A stretch of 64,000 nucleotides of DNA from Calendula officinalis. Lineage: Eukaryota > Streptophyta > Magnoliopsida > Asterales > Asteraceae. Positions 32,811 through 45,348 of the stretch are shown piece after piece. The translations under genes and the position numbers were made by a program. The DNA is taken from NCBI GenBank assembly GCA_963853835.1, contig OY970820.1, forward strand, positions 19,213,873 through 19,277,872. Reading direction: 5' to 3'. Every line of letters starts with the position of its first letter. Position 1 is the stretch's first letter. Under the pieces are notes generated by a model, which did not search any database, was not told the origin of the DNA, and saw nothing but the letters and a program-made list of their open reading frames with translations.

Positions 32811-33136
32811 GAGCATCTCCAACCATAAACTCTATAAAATCACTGTATCTCTATAAATTGGTGGGCCCATTCACTCTAAACATCTTCTCAACTCCAACCA
32901 TAAACTCTATACATCTCTTCAAAACTCTTTATAATTAGTGGGACTCATATTACATCTACAAATACACTCACAAACAAAGTGTGGGGTCCATGGATAGAGT
33001 GGATTTCTCTCACTCTAAATATAGAGTGAGCTTTTCTCTCACTCTATATTTAGAGTGAGAGATAGAGGTGGGTTAGAGGAGAAAAGCCTTTAAATATGGA
33101 GATAGAGGGGATGATAGAGGTTGGTTGGAGATGCTC
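32811..33136. mobile_element. Tourist-like MITE (PIF/Harbinger)
   Basis: 326 bp with 15-bp inverted ends GAGCATCTCCAACCA and 3-bp target duplication TAA (32808-32810 and 33137-33139). The inside has ACTCTAAATATAGAGT-like dyads. Non-coding. Confidence 0.85.
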
Positions 33137-33139
33137 TAA

Positions 33140-34422
33140 GAACAATTTAAGTTAGAGTTTGAAAAGAGGGTGAAGATTTGGGGAAGAAGATGGGAGTTTT
33201 GGGTATGGGACTATGAGTGGAACCGAGAATGACCAAAAGGCCATTCAATTAACGGACCAGACTAACAATGTTAGGGCGAATGGACTAAAAAGTGCGAAAA
33301 ATACAAACATTAGATGTCGCGACTTCACTTATTGAAGTAAGGTGATCAAATGCAATATAACAAATCAAAGGGACCATTTTTTCAACTACCTCTAAAGTTC
33401 TAAGAGCATGGGAGGTTGAAGAAAATGTTGATACTATTTGAATAATCTTTAAAATGACATTTTACTATTGGAATGTATGACTTTTTTAAGAGGTCACTCC
33501 AACCACTTGATCTTTCCCAACCACTTGATCTTCCCCAACAACTTGAACATCTTTCAATGTTTGATTCTTTTAGTTCCTCTATTTAACAATTTTACATTTT
33601 AAACTCATGTATATATTTATATGTGAATCAATTATTATTTCTACAACTATAAATTATAACTTTATCATATTTCAATAATTTTTAAGGTCTAACATTATAA
33701 TAGTTTTATAAAAGACATTTTAAAAAATGTTAAGTTTTGTAATGCTATAAGAATTGTTAAATTAAATAAGTGAGGGGGATTTATAAAACATTTGATATAG
33801 TTAAAGATGAATTAGTAATTTATAAGAAAAAGTCTTTAAAAAGGTTAACCATTAGAGAAATTTTTAACTAATAAATTATTAGATGATGTGACAAAAGTAA
33901 TAAATCATTAGAGAGATTTACCATTATGAATTGTTCTAAACTGAAACTTACATCAACTCAAAAAACCTTAAAATAAACACTTAACATTTCCTAACTCTTT
34001 AATAAGTTAATAACTATTAAAGAAACTTTTTATGAATAATTTTTTTTGAAGGATGAATAATTATTTATTAAATATTGATTTGATAAAAAGTAATACGGAG
34101 TAATATATTTAAAGAGTGATTGGATTTAAATTGGTTAATTTAATCTAGTAGATTCTGGGTATGTTTACATAATTATTTGGCCTACTAACCAAGATGGAAC
34201 ATGTGGTGTGCGGTGGATCTACTTTCAATCGAAAAAGAGGAAACTAATAAAACCAAATTATATCGTCACTGCAAACGTTCAATCACTCGTCGTTTATTGA
34301 CAGGATCGCAACAAAGCAATGCTGTACAAATTAGCAGGGCTTAATAAACTTGAAATCTTAGCTTCAACAAGCTTAATTGCAGCTTGTTTTATTTTAACAA
34401 GCATCATAGTAAATGACTTTAA
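33140..34422. other. Intergenic, AT-rich, nothing certain
   Basis: No supported gene. It includes three copies of an ~18-base CAACCACTTGATCTTCCC unit near 33503-33550. TAAGAGCATGGGAGG (33400) and TTCTAAAC (33934) might be worn MITE ends. Confidence 0.5.
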
Positions 34423-36215
34423 GACTATGCGTAATGGGTGACCAAACCCAGTCTGGTCACCCCTGCCACCTCTGCGACACATCAGTTTTCTCTCTCCTGA
34501 TCAAACACATGACCAGACGGCGACTAATAGCCCGTAATGGGTGACCGATCAATTTTTTTTTTTTTTTTAAAAATTCATTAATAATTAAAACATTACATTA
34601 AAAATAATTAAAAACATTACATTGATAAAAAAAACATTACGTAAAAAAAAAAAAACTAGTGGTGGGGATGTCGATTCCAAATGTGTTCCACCAAATCAGA
34701 TCTAAGATTTAGATGAGTTTGTTGGTTACGGATATCCCTGATAACTTGTAATACTTCTTCATGTGATCGTAGGGGGTCAACTTCACTATGTCGCTCTTCC
34801 GGATGAAAGTCAGGAGATATCGTCCTGCCTTTGTCTTTGATAATCATATTATGTAATATGATACAAGTGTACATCATATCCCTTATTTTGTTAACATTTG
34901 GGAACCTTGCAAAAGTTCTTATAATAGCCAATTTTTTCTTTAGAACGCCAAATGCTCGTTCTACGTCTTTCCTTGCAGCTTCGTGTGCTTTCTTGTAGTT
35001 CACCCACTTAACATCATTCGTATTTGGGTGTGAAATAGACTTAACAAGAACAGACCAATGCGGATATATCCCGTCAGTAAGATAATATCCCCATTTGTAA
35101 GACACCCCGTTTGCAAAAATAGGTACCTCGGGTGCTTTCCTGTCTTTGAGATCATTGAAAATATGGGATGCTCGTAACACGTTGATGTCGTTGTTCGACC
35201 CAGCGACACCATAGAACGCGTGCCAAAACCACAAGTCTTGTGAGGCAACCGCTTCAAGTAAAATGAATGGTTCGTTCCCGTGATCCCCTCTAACATATTG
35301 CCGACGGGAAGCATTTGGACATTGAGCCCAAGGCCAATCAGTACAATCAATGCTTCCTAGCATACCGGGAAACCCATGTTTCTCCTCATGAAAAGCGTAT
35401 AGCTTCGCCACATCAGTATGAGTAGGTTTTCGCAAATACTCTTCTCCATACAAGTGTATAACCCATTTACAAAATTCTGCGAGACTATCACGGCTAGTTT
35501 TCTCACCAATTTGTAAGTATTCGTCTAGAGCATCCGGTACGGCGTCGTATGCTAACTGGCAAATTGCAGAAGTGCACCTCATTAGCGGAGAAGTACATGG
35601 GTTCCCAAGTGCATCATAATGTTGCGCAAATAATGGGACGAATTAGTGAGATCGCGAACAATGCGTGTGAAAAGATCACGGCTCATCCTGAAACGTTTAC
35701 GAAAATCTTTTTCGTTGTACATCGGATTTTCAGCGAAGTAAGCTGCCACGAGATGGTCATTAGCACCGTCACGGTCCCTATTCACATATCTTCTAGGAGT
35801 TCTAGGGATACTAGAACTAGAGCTTGCAAGAAACGCCGCCGTCATTTGTAAAAAACCAAGATGTATAATCTTGTCCTCCTCCTCGTCGCCAAAAATGAAA
35901 TTAGCGATATTCATTTCATCGTCTGAACTCATTTTTTAGATAGTGTGTGTGATGTGAGTAAGTATGAAAATAAGAAATGAGAAGTGTAAAATTTTTTATA
36001 AAAAGATTGGGTATTTATAAGGTAAAAAAAGGGGTAAAAATTAAGTTTGAAAGGGTGTTGGTGGTGGAAAATATAGCCGTTTGGGGGTGTTTTGGAGCCG
36101 TTGGAGGTTGGCTGGGAATGGTCGAATAGTCGCCCATTGGACACGGTCGACGCGTCGGGTGGGTCGGGCGTAACGGAGGGGGACGCGTCGGACGTGGTGA
36201 TGTGGAAGGTCACGA
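34423..36215 (-). mobile_element. PIF/Harbinger element with frameshifted transposase
   Basis: The left end GACTATGCGTAATGGGTG (34423) is preceded by TAA and matches the left end of the MITE at 36390. The hairpin GGGTGACCA...TGGTCACCC follows. The right end near 36215 is similar in sequence to the right part of that MITE (GGACGCGTCGG... GTCACGACCGA) but lacks the last ~20 bases, so the boundary there is approximate and probably truncated. Confidence 0.72.
34656..35932 (-). pseudogene. Harbinger transposase (HARBI1-like), one frameshift
   Basis: The ATG at 35932 opens MSSDDEMNIANF. The N-terminal DNA-binding part includes FRKRFRMSRDLFTRIV. Near 35625-35631 the frame slips by one, probably a lost T in a T-run, so the second part reads on in another frame to a stop at 34656. 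The DDE nuclease core is complete: Asp in GMLGSIDCTDW, Asp in AGSNNDINVL, Glu in ARKDVERAFGVL, then the conserved MYTCIILHNMI. Total would be about 425 residues, normal for the family. It is related to the intact transposase at 62525. Harbinger transposase needs a Myb-like partner; a candidate relic is at 37831-39030, in a different element. Confidence 0.88.
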
Positions 36216-36389
36216 CCGAGAATTCGTGTAAAATAATATTAATCAGTTATTAATGCTTTTATGTTAAACCAGTTTTAGCATTATCATTATTAAAAATGAA
36301 TTATTTTGATGAATTAAATGTAGTGGCACAAAAGACATTTAATATTTAATATCATATGTCTTTGAGGCACGTACTAAAAAAACCCCTTA

Positions 36390-36554
36390 GACTATGCATA
36401 ATGGGTGACCGATACCATATCGGTCACCCCTACCACTACTGCGCCACATCAGCTTTCTCTCTCCTGATCAAACACATGACCAGAAAGTGACCCAACGCCC
36501 GTAATGGGTGACCGAATCGGCGACCAATTTTTTATTTTTTTTTAGAATTTTCTT

Positions 36555-36619
<65 letters not shown>

Positions 36620-36652
36620 TATTTTATATATAATATATTATTAAATTATTAA

Positions 36653-36729
<77 letters not shown>

Positions 36730-36900
36730 AAGGAAAAAGAGGAAAAAAAGGTCGCAGAACACAAACGCCACCGGTCGGGGAGTCGACCATTAAATACAAG
36801 ACAGACGCGTCGTTGGGTTTGGCTGTAACGAGGAGGGGACGCGTCGGGTGAGGAGGTGGCGGGTCGTGACCGATCGATTGGTCGTGCATTACGCATGGTC
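36390..36900. mobile_element. Harbinger MITE, deletion derivative of the neighbouring element
   Basis: 511 bp, ends GACTATGCATAATG and (inverted) GACCATGCGTAATG, with target duplication TTA at 36387-36389 and 36901-36903. The first ~140 bases and last ~120 bases resemble the element at 34423-36215; the transposase is replaced by two (TA)n runs (about 36556-36613 and 36660-36726). A perfect 12-bp hairpin GGGTGACCGATA/TATCGGTCACCC lies at 36403-36429. Confidence 0.85.
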
Positions 36901-36905
36901 TTATA

Positions 36906-37177
36906 CTCCCTTTGTTCCACAAAAAAGTTTGTATTTTTTCTTTATATTTTGTCCCACAAAAAAGTTCGCATTCTCAAATTTAAATGGTTCACTTAATAAA
37001 ATAATATAACTAACATAGACCCATCTGACCATCACTAACTATTTATAAAAAATATTTTCTCTCTTCAAAATAACTTTATATTTCAATCAAAATTATTACT
37101 AAGGACCACACTACTAAATATCTCTCAAAATCTTGTGTCGGAGAGAAATGATAACTTTTTCTTTGGGACGGAGGGCG
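36906..37177. mobile_element. Stowaway-like MITE, copy 1
   Basis: Ends CTCCCTTTGTTCC and GGGACGGAGGG, long inverted ends with ACAAAAAAGTT-type text, and TA on both sides (36904-36905, 37178-37179). It directly abuts the Harbinger MITE's target duplication. Same family as 49832 and 61840. Confidence 0.8.
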
Positions 37178-37544
37178 TATTAATAATGTTTGGGCATTTG
37201 AATATTATTGGAAATTCAGGCTGTGATTGTAGATGGAATCATGTAAACCAACCAACCTGATAAACCTGAAAACCCACAACTCAAACCCAATCAAACCGAT
37301 TCTTTATAGGTCCGAGTTTCTTGTTAGGTTTTTTACTTATACCCCGGGAAATCAGGCCAACTAAGAGGCCTAATCCGATCCGACAACCTGATTGACACTC
37401 CTAGTTTAGAAGAGAACCACTGGTGTCGTTTGCTACGAGGAGTACAGAAAACATGGCTAATTAGAAAATTTTGAAATTTAATCAAAATAAGATATATAAT
37501 ATATTAATCTATAACAATAAAGTAAAATCACTGGACTATATTAA

Positions 37545-39373
37545 GGCTGCAAGGTATGGGTACCACATGTGGTACCCATTTTTCTTGCCACATCACCGCC
37601 ACCTAAGCAACCACACCACCACCACACCACATCATTTGGTGGAAATACCCACCACACCACACCACACCATTTTATTTTCCATCTCATCTTTTCATTTCCA
37701 TTTATTTTTCACACAAATAATATTAAACTTCCATTAAAATTAAAATAACAATACATTAAATTAAAACTACAAATACTTAATATTTAAAAATAACAATACT
37801 TAAAAATTTTAAAAACTAAAAATTTAAAAACTACAATCCTAACTCGCTCATGGCTTTTCGGGTCCTTTCCTTCGCGGCAAATAGATGTTCAAGATCTTCT
37901 TGCGTCATGCCTGGCGTCGGTTGCATGTTCAAAATATTCAAATTATTGATCATTATTTGTTCGGTTTGAAGCGTCCTCTCCATTTGAACTTGTTGACGAC
38001 GCATCTCTATGCGCTCTTTCGTTGCGTCAACGTGGTCGTTTAATCGTTTTTGAATTTCTTCTCTATGCTTGCTCTTCGCTTCCTTTTCTGCCGCATGCCT
38101 ACCCGCTCGTTCAGCCTTGTCTCTTCCAATTGGTCGTTGAGGAGTTGGGGTTTCATCAATGTCGTCGAATAGGTCATCTGGAAATTCATCGTCCCCTGCA
38201 TTAAGGTCGACACGAGAACGACCATCAGAAACGTCAACCGATTATGAACTTTTTGAGCGCTTCGATTGTTGTTGATCTTTAGTAATTGTGCCGATCCATT
38301 TTGGATCCTCTTTTAAAATCAACCAATGTCGATGTAGCTCAAAATTATGGCCCTTTTTTTCAACTTTGTATTGTTTCTTGGCGGCCTCCAAAACATCAAA
38401 CTCGGCCATTCCGCTACTTCTTTCCGACGAGAGTTTGTTGTATATACCATTAAATTTTGTAACCTTGTTGTTTATGTCACACCATTTGCTACTAAGACTA
38501 TTTTCTTTTCGGTATGGCGGGACTCACATGAAGCTATGAAATTTAGAAAGAATGGCTTCCCAATAGCTTTTAATTCTCATGCCATTCCCGTCCTTCTCGT
38601 TTTTAGAAGTGCCACACCAAGCTCGGCACAGCGCAAGTTCCTCCTTTTCCGTCCATGGAAGTTGTGTGTCTTCTTCCACATCTTCTTCCCCAACTTCTTC
38701 AACAACCTCTTTCTTTCATTTTCCTTTTCCCTTTCCCTTTCCCCTTTCTCTTGCTCCCCCCGCTTGTGGTTCTTGTGTTTGTGTTTGAGAAAGTGTTTGT
38801 TGTTGAAAATATTGGCCTGTGGGTGCAAATTGACATACATTTTGTGAATATTGGGGTTTTTGAAATTGAGGTTGATATTGAGGTGCGGTTTGTGGATAAA
38901 ATAGAGGTGGGACAACACCGGAATTTAGGATGTTGACATATGCCTCGAAGTTACCAAATCCAAGGTTCGGTGGTATATTTTGTTGTGAAGGTTGGTTGGG
39001 TGTTTGTGGAGAGTTGTTGTGTGGATCCATTGTAAGTAGAGAGGTATGAAGATTGGAGTTTGTAGAGAGTAAAGAGAGGTAATTGTGTGTGTAAAATGAG
39101 TGAAAGTATGTAAATATATATAGGTAAATAATTAAAAAAAAGTTTTTTTTTTCTAATCCAACGGCTATATAGTCTCGTTCCCCAACGGCTCTTTTCTTCA
39201 AAAAGCAATCCCTCCACACCGTTACAAGTCGTTGCCCGTGGGCTGCCTCCTCCACGCCGGACCCCAACGCCGTTGGGGGGGGGGGGGGGAGGCGGTGTTC
39301 CCCATTTTCGCCACGCCGTGGCCGTCCACCTCACCACCCACGCCGGGCCGCGTTGCGCCCATACCGAAGAGCC
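37545..39373 (-). mobile_element. Non-autonomous Harbinger element carrying only a Myb-like gene
   Basis: 1829 bp, TAA on both sides (37542-37544 and 39374-39376). Left end GGCTGCAAGGTATGGG; inverted right end GGCTCTTCGGTATGGG. Inside is one minus-strand gene relic, the Myb-like partner protein; I see no transposase. A run of 15 G (39275-39289) lies near the right end. Confidence 0.7.
37831..39030 (-). pseudogene. Harbinger-associated Myb/SANT-like protein (ORF1)
   Basis: The ATG at 39030 starts MDPHNNSPQTPNQPSQ. A Gln/Pro-rich N-terminus and a Lys/Glu-rich run lead to a Myb/SANT-like trihelix region (LPWTEKEELALCRAW; SYWEAIL near 38560). A C-terminal coiled part ends in ERTRKAMSELGL and TAG at 37831. 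The frame breaks at least twice (near 38525 and near 38240), so the gene is dead here. In active Harbinger systems this protein binds the element ends and brings the transposase into the nucleus. Plant databases often carry such proteins under misleading names; I do not assign one. Confidence 0.7.
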
Positions 39374-39376
39374 TAA

Positions 39377-40289
39377 AAGATAAAAAGCAATGCTGAACAA
39401 ATTGGCTAATTTTCACCTGCCATAGTACTTGTGGATAAGTCACAAACAAAAGGATGGAAGAGTGTGGAGACTACGAGTGTCATTTGCGATGAGGCCGAAA
39501 AAAACGGCCGAATGGAAAAAATTGAGAATTAATCAGAAATTATCTTGATTTATCTTCACACTCCACAGTATGTAATTTTAATGATTTAAAAAAAAAACTC
39601 CTATCCTCACGCTTCAGCCTCAATCAATTTCTGTGTGTATGGATTCTTGCTAAAAACACAAAAAAGGACCATTTATGTGTGGATTTTTTATTTTCTCTTT
39701 TTCAATTAATGAAGTCCCGAAGAAACCAAAGAGCACGGGGTGTTTCACTCGCCAAAATCGCGCCAAAAGTTTTTAACATGCCTTAACGCCACACCTCCTT
39801 TAACACCCACTGTTTCTTATGTTATTGTCATGTTAAAAAGTTAATATGACTTTAACATGCATTTAACATAACAATGACAACATGTTAGTTTTATTGAATT
39901 ATTATTGGTTGGGTCATATGTTTAGCTCATTAGCTAGTTTACCTTAATTAGTTTTTCTTTTTTATTTATATTGTTTTCCTTTCTTCATTGTAACTTGCAC
40001 TTTACATTTGATAATAATATGAAACCCTAGCCGTTCTTTGTTAGTTTACAGTTGGGGCGGCCGATAGAGTGCTTGCATCGTGGAAATGAAGTGCTATACA
40101 TTATGCATGGTAAGTGATACATATGTTTGGTTGCAGGTTTGTTCACCACTACAGGTTTGATCAGAGATTGTCATCTATTATCATGTATTTGGTCGGAATA
40201 GAAAAAGCTAATTGGCGTTAATGTGACAGTGATGAGCAAACATACCTTATGCTTAGTCTAATAGGTTATATATGCTTGATCTTAGGTAT
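39377..40289. other. Intergenic, nothing recognised
   Basis: AT-rich and without a supported gene. An imperfect inverted pair, TTATGTTATTGTCATGTTAAA and TTTAACATAACAATGACA, lies near 39817-39880. Confidence 0.5.
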
Positions 40290-40552
40290 TGTTGTAACTC
40301 ATATTGATGGTGGATGATTATATTCAACACCTCCATAAGTAGACATTATGTAGTAGTTAAACACCTTCATAACTAGACTTTATGTACATAAAGTCTATGA
40401 CCATTACCTACCCTATATATATGGGTGTTCTCTCATTTGTATCACTTGTATCTCTTCTATCTTATGAATCTCTTGTACTATATTGTAACACAAGCATGTC
40501 TAATGAGAATGTTAGATTGATTCTACTAGTTTGAGCTAATTGGTTTACAACA
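40290..40552 (+). repeat. 5' LTR of element C
   Basis: TGTTGTAACTC...TTTACAACA. It contains ACCC-TATATATAT-GGGT (40410-40426), a TATA box between short inverted arms. Confidence 0.92.
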
Positions 40553-40564
40553 CGTTATCAGCAC
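40553..40564 (+). other. Primer-binding site of element C
   Basis: CGTTATCAGCAC immediately after the LTR; a TTATCAGCAC-type site, different from the initiator-methionine site of A and B. Confidence 0.7.
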
Positions 40565-42470
40565 TTTGCTCCAAGTCGTTTCACGTTCGTCGCTCAATAA
40601 GTAAGCAAACCGAGAAGTTCAATATCATTCTTCCCACACAATCTAAAGTAAGTTTTTCTTGAATCATTATACTTATTTTTTTTATACGATCATTAATAAT
40701 GAATTGCAGATTCAAAAGAATTGTTTTCCAAACGTCATTACATAAATGGTTTGTATGAATGTATAATAAAAAAAAAAAAAGAGAAACAATTTGCAAGTCT
40801 TTCTGTTTGTAAAAATGAAACGGAGGAATGATTGTACACGAAAATATTAATGTGTCCACAAAACGTGTATGTCTAACATTTTCTATGTTTCAGTAAAAGC
40901 AAATTTATTTACTTAAGAAAATTACGTTCTTTATATTTGTTTGATTTTTTAAAAAAAAAAAACAAAACAAACCTCTGTTTTTAGCATAATGTATTACATA
41001 AAGAAAAATTATTTACATTTGGTTTAAGAATGTAACTCCCATAATTTATTTGGGAATTTAAATGTGTCAATGCATTCATTTGGGCACATAAATGTCACCA
41101 ATAATACTTTATGTTATCACTAAACTATGAATTTCAATGCATTTTTAGTGAATTTTCATTTTGTTCAAGTTTACAAATATGAGATTGTATCTCATTTTCA
41201 AACCGTCAATTAAGTACCAATGATTAAAAAAAATGTTTATGAACATTTATTACAAGAATTGAATATGTAAGTTATGGTGTTAACATTTATTGTTGAGACA
41301 CATTTTTTTTGAAACATAAACACCACCTAAATGAATTGTTAACCAAAATTCATATAAATGAGTATTAATCTCATTTAGCAAATTTGATTCAATTGAGTAC
41401 TAAAACTTTAACCTAAAGTTTTTGTCAAGAAATAAAGTTTATCGAATGTTTTTAAGAGAAAATTATAAAAAAGAAAAAAATTATTTCTTGAACTAATGTG
41501 CTCATGTTAAAAATACATTGTGATTATAGAAATTCAATTCATCAAATACTTGTGAAAATGATTTGATTAACAAGTTTAATGACATTTAAACCTATAATTT
41601 ATAACTAAAATATAATGTAATGATTATTTTAAAAAGAATCATTTTGAAAGTTGTATTTTTGAAAAATCATGAACATAAAATTGACAATTTCATTGTGAAA
41701 TGATTATTCTTATCATTTACAAGTTGCATAAAGTGCAAGGTTAGATAAATCTTTTGATTTATTGTTAATAATTCACAATATGTGAATTACATTGTTAGTT
41801 CATGCGAAATCAAGATGAAAAATATGAAATATTGAGCATTGTATTAAACCTACTTAAATTGGAAAAATTATGAATCTTCCCCACATAGGCTCACCTATTC
41901 TTATTACAATGTCTAGGAAAGATAGGCGGTTTTTCTGACTCCTAATAAGGGTGGTTCCGATACGCACTAGCGCTGTCTACCCTTACCGTCTTTCCTGGTT
42001 GTATTCGAATAGAGCTACCGAAAAGGGTTGACTAATAATCTTTTTCCATGTATGTGTTTATATACTTATGACGAATCGGTGTCTATCAATCGACCTGTCG
42101 CTCGATAAATGAGAACTCATTCGCACTTGTGTTTTTTGAACCTGCTGATTCGACACATAATTTATGCTCATACAAACCATAAGCATATATACTATCATTT
42201 TATATGATAATTATACCCAATATTTCTCCTCCCGTTGTAGGAAAATATCAAATAAACATGAATTCTTTGAGACCACCGATGTTTTGGCTCAAATGGAATA
42301 TTAGAGCTATTGTTTAGCTCCTTGATTATGTTTTTTTTGGATTATGCTTTCCCATTTGAATAATGGTTATCTTTTGGACTATGGTTTGTTTACATTGATT
42401 ATATTTCTCGAGATAATTTAAAGTTGTTTTCTTCCTTATGAAATTAAACAATGCGTGTGACCAACTTTAA
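40565..42470 (+). other. Element C leader and gag region, no reading frame
   Basis: About 1.9 kb where gag is expected, but no Gag domain or zinc knuckle can be read; it is AT-rich and full of stops. Only a short stretch near 42258 (ATGAATTCTTTGAGACC) looks coding. Confidence 0.55.
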
Positions 42471-42572
42471 ATTATTATTACTTTGAGGCATCAATATTGG
42501 GTGAGTTGATTGTGGTATAACCCACATTTCCATAAAACATATAGATTATTTGATCAACTTTAAGCCTCAAAG

Positions 42573-42757
42573 TAACTTCATTGACAAGCATATCGGGCCC
42601 GTCGACCCTTGGCTTTGGTATAGCCCAATATATGTTGTCAAATGGTATTATTTTAACCATAAATGAAGCCTTATATTATCCAAGTTCCAGTCGTAACTTG
42701 TTGAGTTTTAAGGATATTCGAGAAAACATGTTTTCATCTCGAAACTGCTCGAGAAAA
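42573..42757 (+). pseudogene. Element C pol fragment before the nested LTR
   Basis: Encodes protease-domain end text: GPSTLGFGIAQYMLSNG, then LYYPSSSRNLLSFKDIREN. It is cut at 42757 by the solo LTR and resumes at 45349 (GIEYLYITSDKYDQ). The frame is largely kept up to the junction. Confidence 0.75.
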
Positions 42758-45343
42758 TGTAACACCCTAAAATTTACAAGATTTTTAAAATTTTTAAATT
42801 CAAAATTATAATCAAAAAGGTCCCATAAATAATCCCCAAAATAATTGTTTGATTTAAAAATGTATTTAATGCGGAAATGTCTTGAATAAAATTCATAGTT
42901 TTAAAATAATAAAAACGTTTCACATCAGCACTCAGAAGTAGTACAGCAGTCAACCGTCCACCTTCTCTTTTCCTTTGCTAGTACCTGAAAATGGGAGGGA
43001 GTTTTTGGGTCAGCGGGGAAGCTGAGTGAATAAACTCAAAATGCAAACAACTACAACATACAATACACGAGGGCACACAGGTGAACTCCTAATCATTTAC
43101 CACTAAGTTAATTTCTCAGTTTTTGTATCTTTTAAATTTATATAGCGCGCTTGTGTAACTCGAGTCGAGAGATCAACCTCGCCTCTCCTTACACTAAAAT
43201 GCCACAAGGGCCCACACAGAATTTGCCACAAGGGCCCACACAGAATTTGGCACTCAGGCCACCACACAGAATTTCCACTGAGATTTATTAATTATTTTTA
43301 TGTTTTCAACTCCTAACATAAACCACACAGATAGCCCTATCACTTAGTAGCACAAAATGACTTGGTACCGGCTCAGATACTCGGCACGTCCGTCTCAGAT
43401 CAGTAGTATGCAAAACAGTCACTCAGATAATAGATCAACACACAGAAAGTACAACAGATCAAAACAGTTAACCATATGAGTCATGCACGTATCGTTATAA
43501 CTGAATACACGGTGAGAATACTCACCTCGAGAAACGTAAGCTCCAACGGATCCGCGGGAAATCAAAGATGCAGTAAGTTACCTCCTAGACGGTCCTAAAA
43601 CATAAACGGAACCTCGGATTAAAATCTAGCCACTTATCATTATTTCAGAAAAAATGGCAGCACCCGTCGGTCTCACGGAAACTGACATAGCTCCTAAACT
43701 GTACTGTATATTAAGCCCAAATTTTTACCATGTAAAATAGACGACCAGAACTACATATCTCTGTGAGACGGTCACTGGCTAAAACTGCCTCTAAGTGTCT
43801 CAAAACAGTGTCGCAAGACAGACATGTCACACAGGTCATTTTCTTAACAGCAGCAAACTAAATTAGCTATAACGTTTAGACCGTAATTCGGATTGACGAG
43901 AGGGTTGCGGCGTTGAAAAGCTAACTCAGAAAACAAGGTCCCATCATGGGCCAAAATCCGAAAAGGTTAATCTAAACAGTTCAAAAACAGTGGTGAATAC
44001 GAGGGCAGAATCCGCCAAAATCTAAGATCTTTAAAACCCGCTTTTATAACCCCGACTCGGAAACCCGACACCATAAGTTTCACCTGATAATTTGAAAACG
44101 TTAATTACCAGGGTATATTACAATTTCTAAAGCTTGAGGGTAAAAGTTTCCCGATTGGGAAACCAAGAACCCTAGGGGTTCGGTTTCCCCTTTCGGTTAA
44201 AATGACTAGAAATTATAAAACGGTTATACAACAATCATCAACCTAACCATCACGACCGCAGCAGATTCATTTCGGTTTGATATCAATTCGATACTAGGAA
44301 AAACACATATAAAACGCAGAATAGAAGCAATCGGATAAGGGAGAACAAAATAGTTACCAAACCGCAAGATTCCAATGTCGACTAATACTAACGATTAATA
44401 TCCGTCGGTCGAGTTCTTCTCTGCTCGAGCACCTTAGACACTTCTCAGACCCGTACTCCTCGAACTCGAACACCCTAAACCATCATCACACTGAATACCA
44501 CAACAAACCGAGTCCGATTAGATCACTAGTCATGATTGATGAAAGAAATTGGATTTAAAATTAACCCTTACCTGTTTCGATCACCGAGTGCCTAGCAAAA
44601 CGGATGGATCGAACGCACGACTGAAAGAATTACAGATGGAGGTGAGCGATTAAGAATACGGATGAGGGCAGCTGCAATCGGCTGGGATTGACCGAATATG
44701 TGAAGGGTCTTCTAACGATAGTTTTATGCTAAATTAAGTGTATTAGGGATTTATTTGATTTAAATAGTGTAATAATTGGGTTAAAACAACTATCGGGCTT
44801 TTTCCTTTGAGCTGGGCCGAACCCTTCAAGACCATAAATTGGTTTTTCTCTTAATTAGACGAGTCCAAAGAAACGGAAAGGAAGGAAAACGGGAAAACGG
44901 TACTTATAAGATTAATCGAGCATTATATTTATTTTCCTCGCCCGATGAAATTGGTTTCGGCCTTGGCCTACGGCCGACCTCACCCCGGCATACTACTAGA
45001 CAATTCTAGATATATAAGGACTCGAGAATTTAGACGTCGCGGTAATACCACGTCATAATGATAATAATTGTCTCAAAAATAAAACATCACAAGATCAATT
45101 AATTTGTATAAATGAAACGCCGCGTAATTAATTTACACCCTATAATAATGATCACATAATTAATTTGTATAAGTAATTAATATCTCGTTTAATTATTATA
45201 GTTAAAGAGGAATAAGTGTGAGCGTTTAAATAATACGGACCATCCATCTTCATTATAATTTATATACTAATTATCTCTTTTAAAATTTATATGGGAATTA
45301 AATTAATCTTATTTAATTATTAAAAAAATGTTGGGGCGTTACA
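42758..45343. mobile_element. Solo LTR of an unrelated element, nested in element C
   Basis: 2586 bp, TGTAACACCC at the left and GGGGCGTTACA at the right, flanked by a perfect GAAAA target duplication (42753-42757 and 45344-45348). No internal region or second LTR, so it is a recombination remnant. The long LTR with these ends is typical of plant Gypsy-type elements (inference). A tandem unit GCCACAAGGGCCCACACAGA repeats near 43200-43250. Confidence 0.85.
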
Positions 45344-45348
45344 GAAAA

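Noticed and set aside
32538..32822. 94-codon minus-strand ORF next to the Tourist MITE
   Set aside because: No family recognised, no start context or neighbours to support it, and its start overlaps the MITE end; possibly a gene fragment, but unproven.
33398..33940. A further MITE with GAGCATGGG-type ends
   Set aside because: The two ends do not pair well and no target duplication is visible.
38347..38936. Plus-strand ORFs of 113-166 codons
   Set aside because: They are antisense to the Myb-like Harbinger gene and show low-complexity Phe/Ser/Leu text.
39275..39289. Run of 15 G as a possible G-quadruplex regulator
   Set aside because: A single homopolymer beside a CAACGCCGTTG dyad in a dead transposon; length may be a sequencing artefact.
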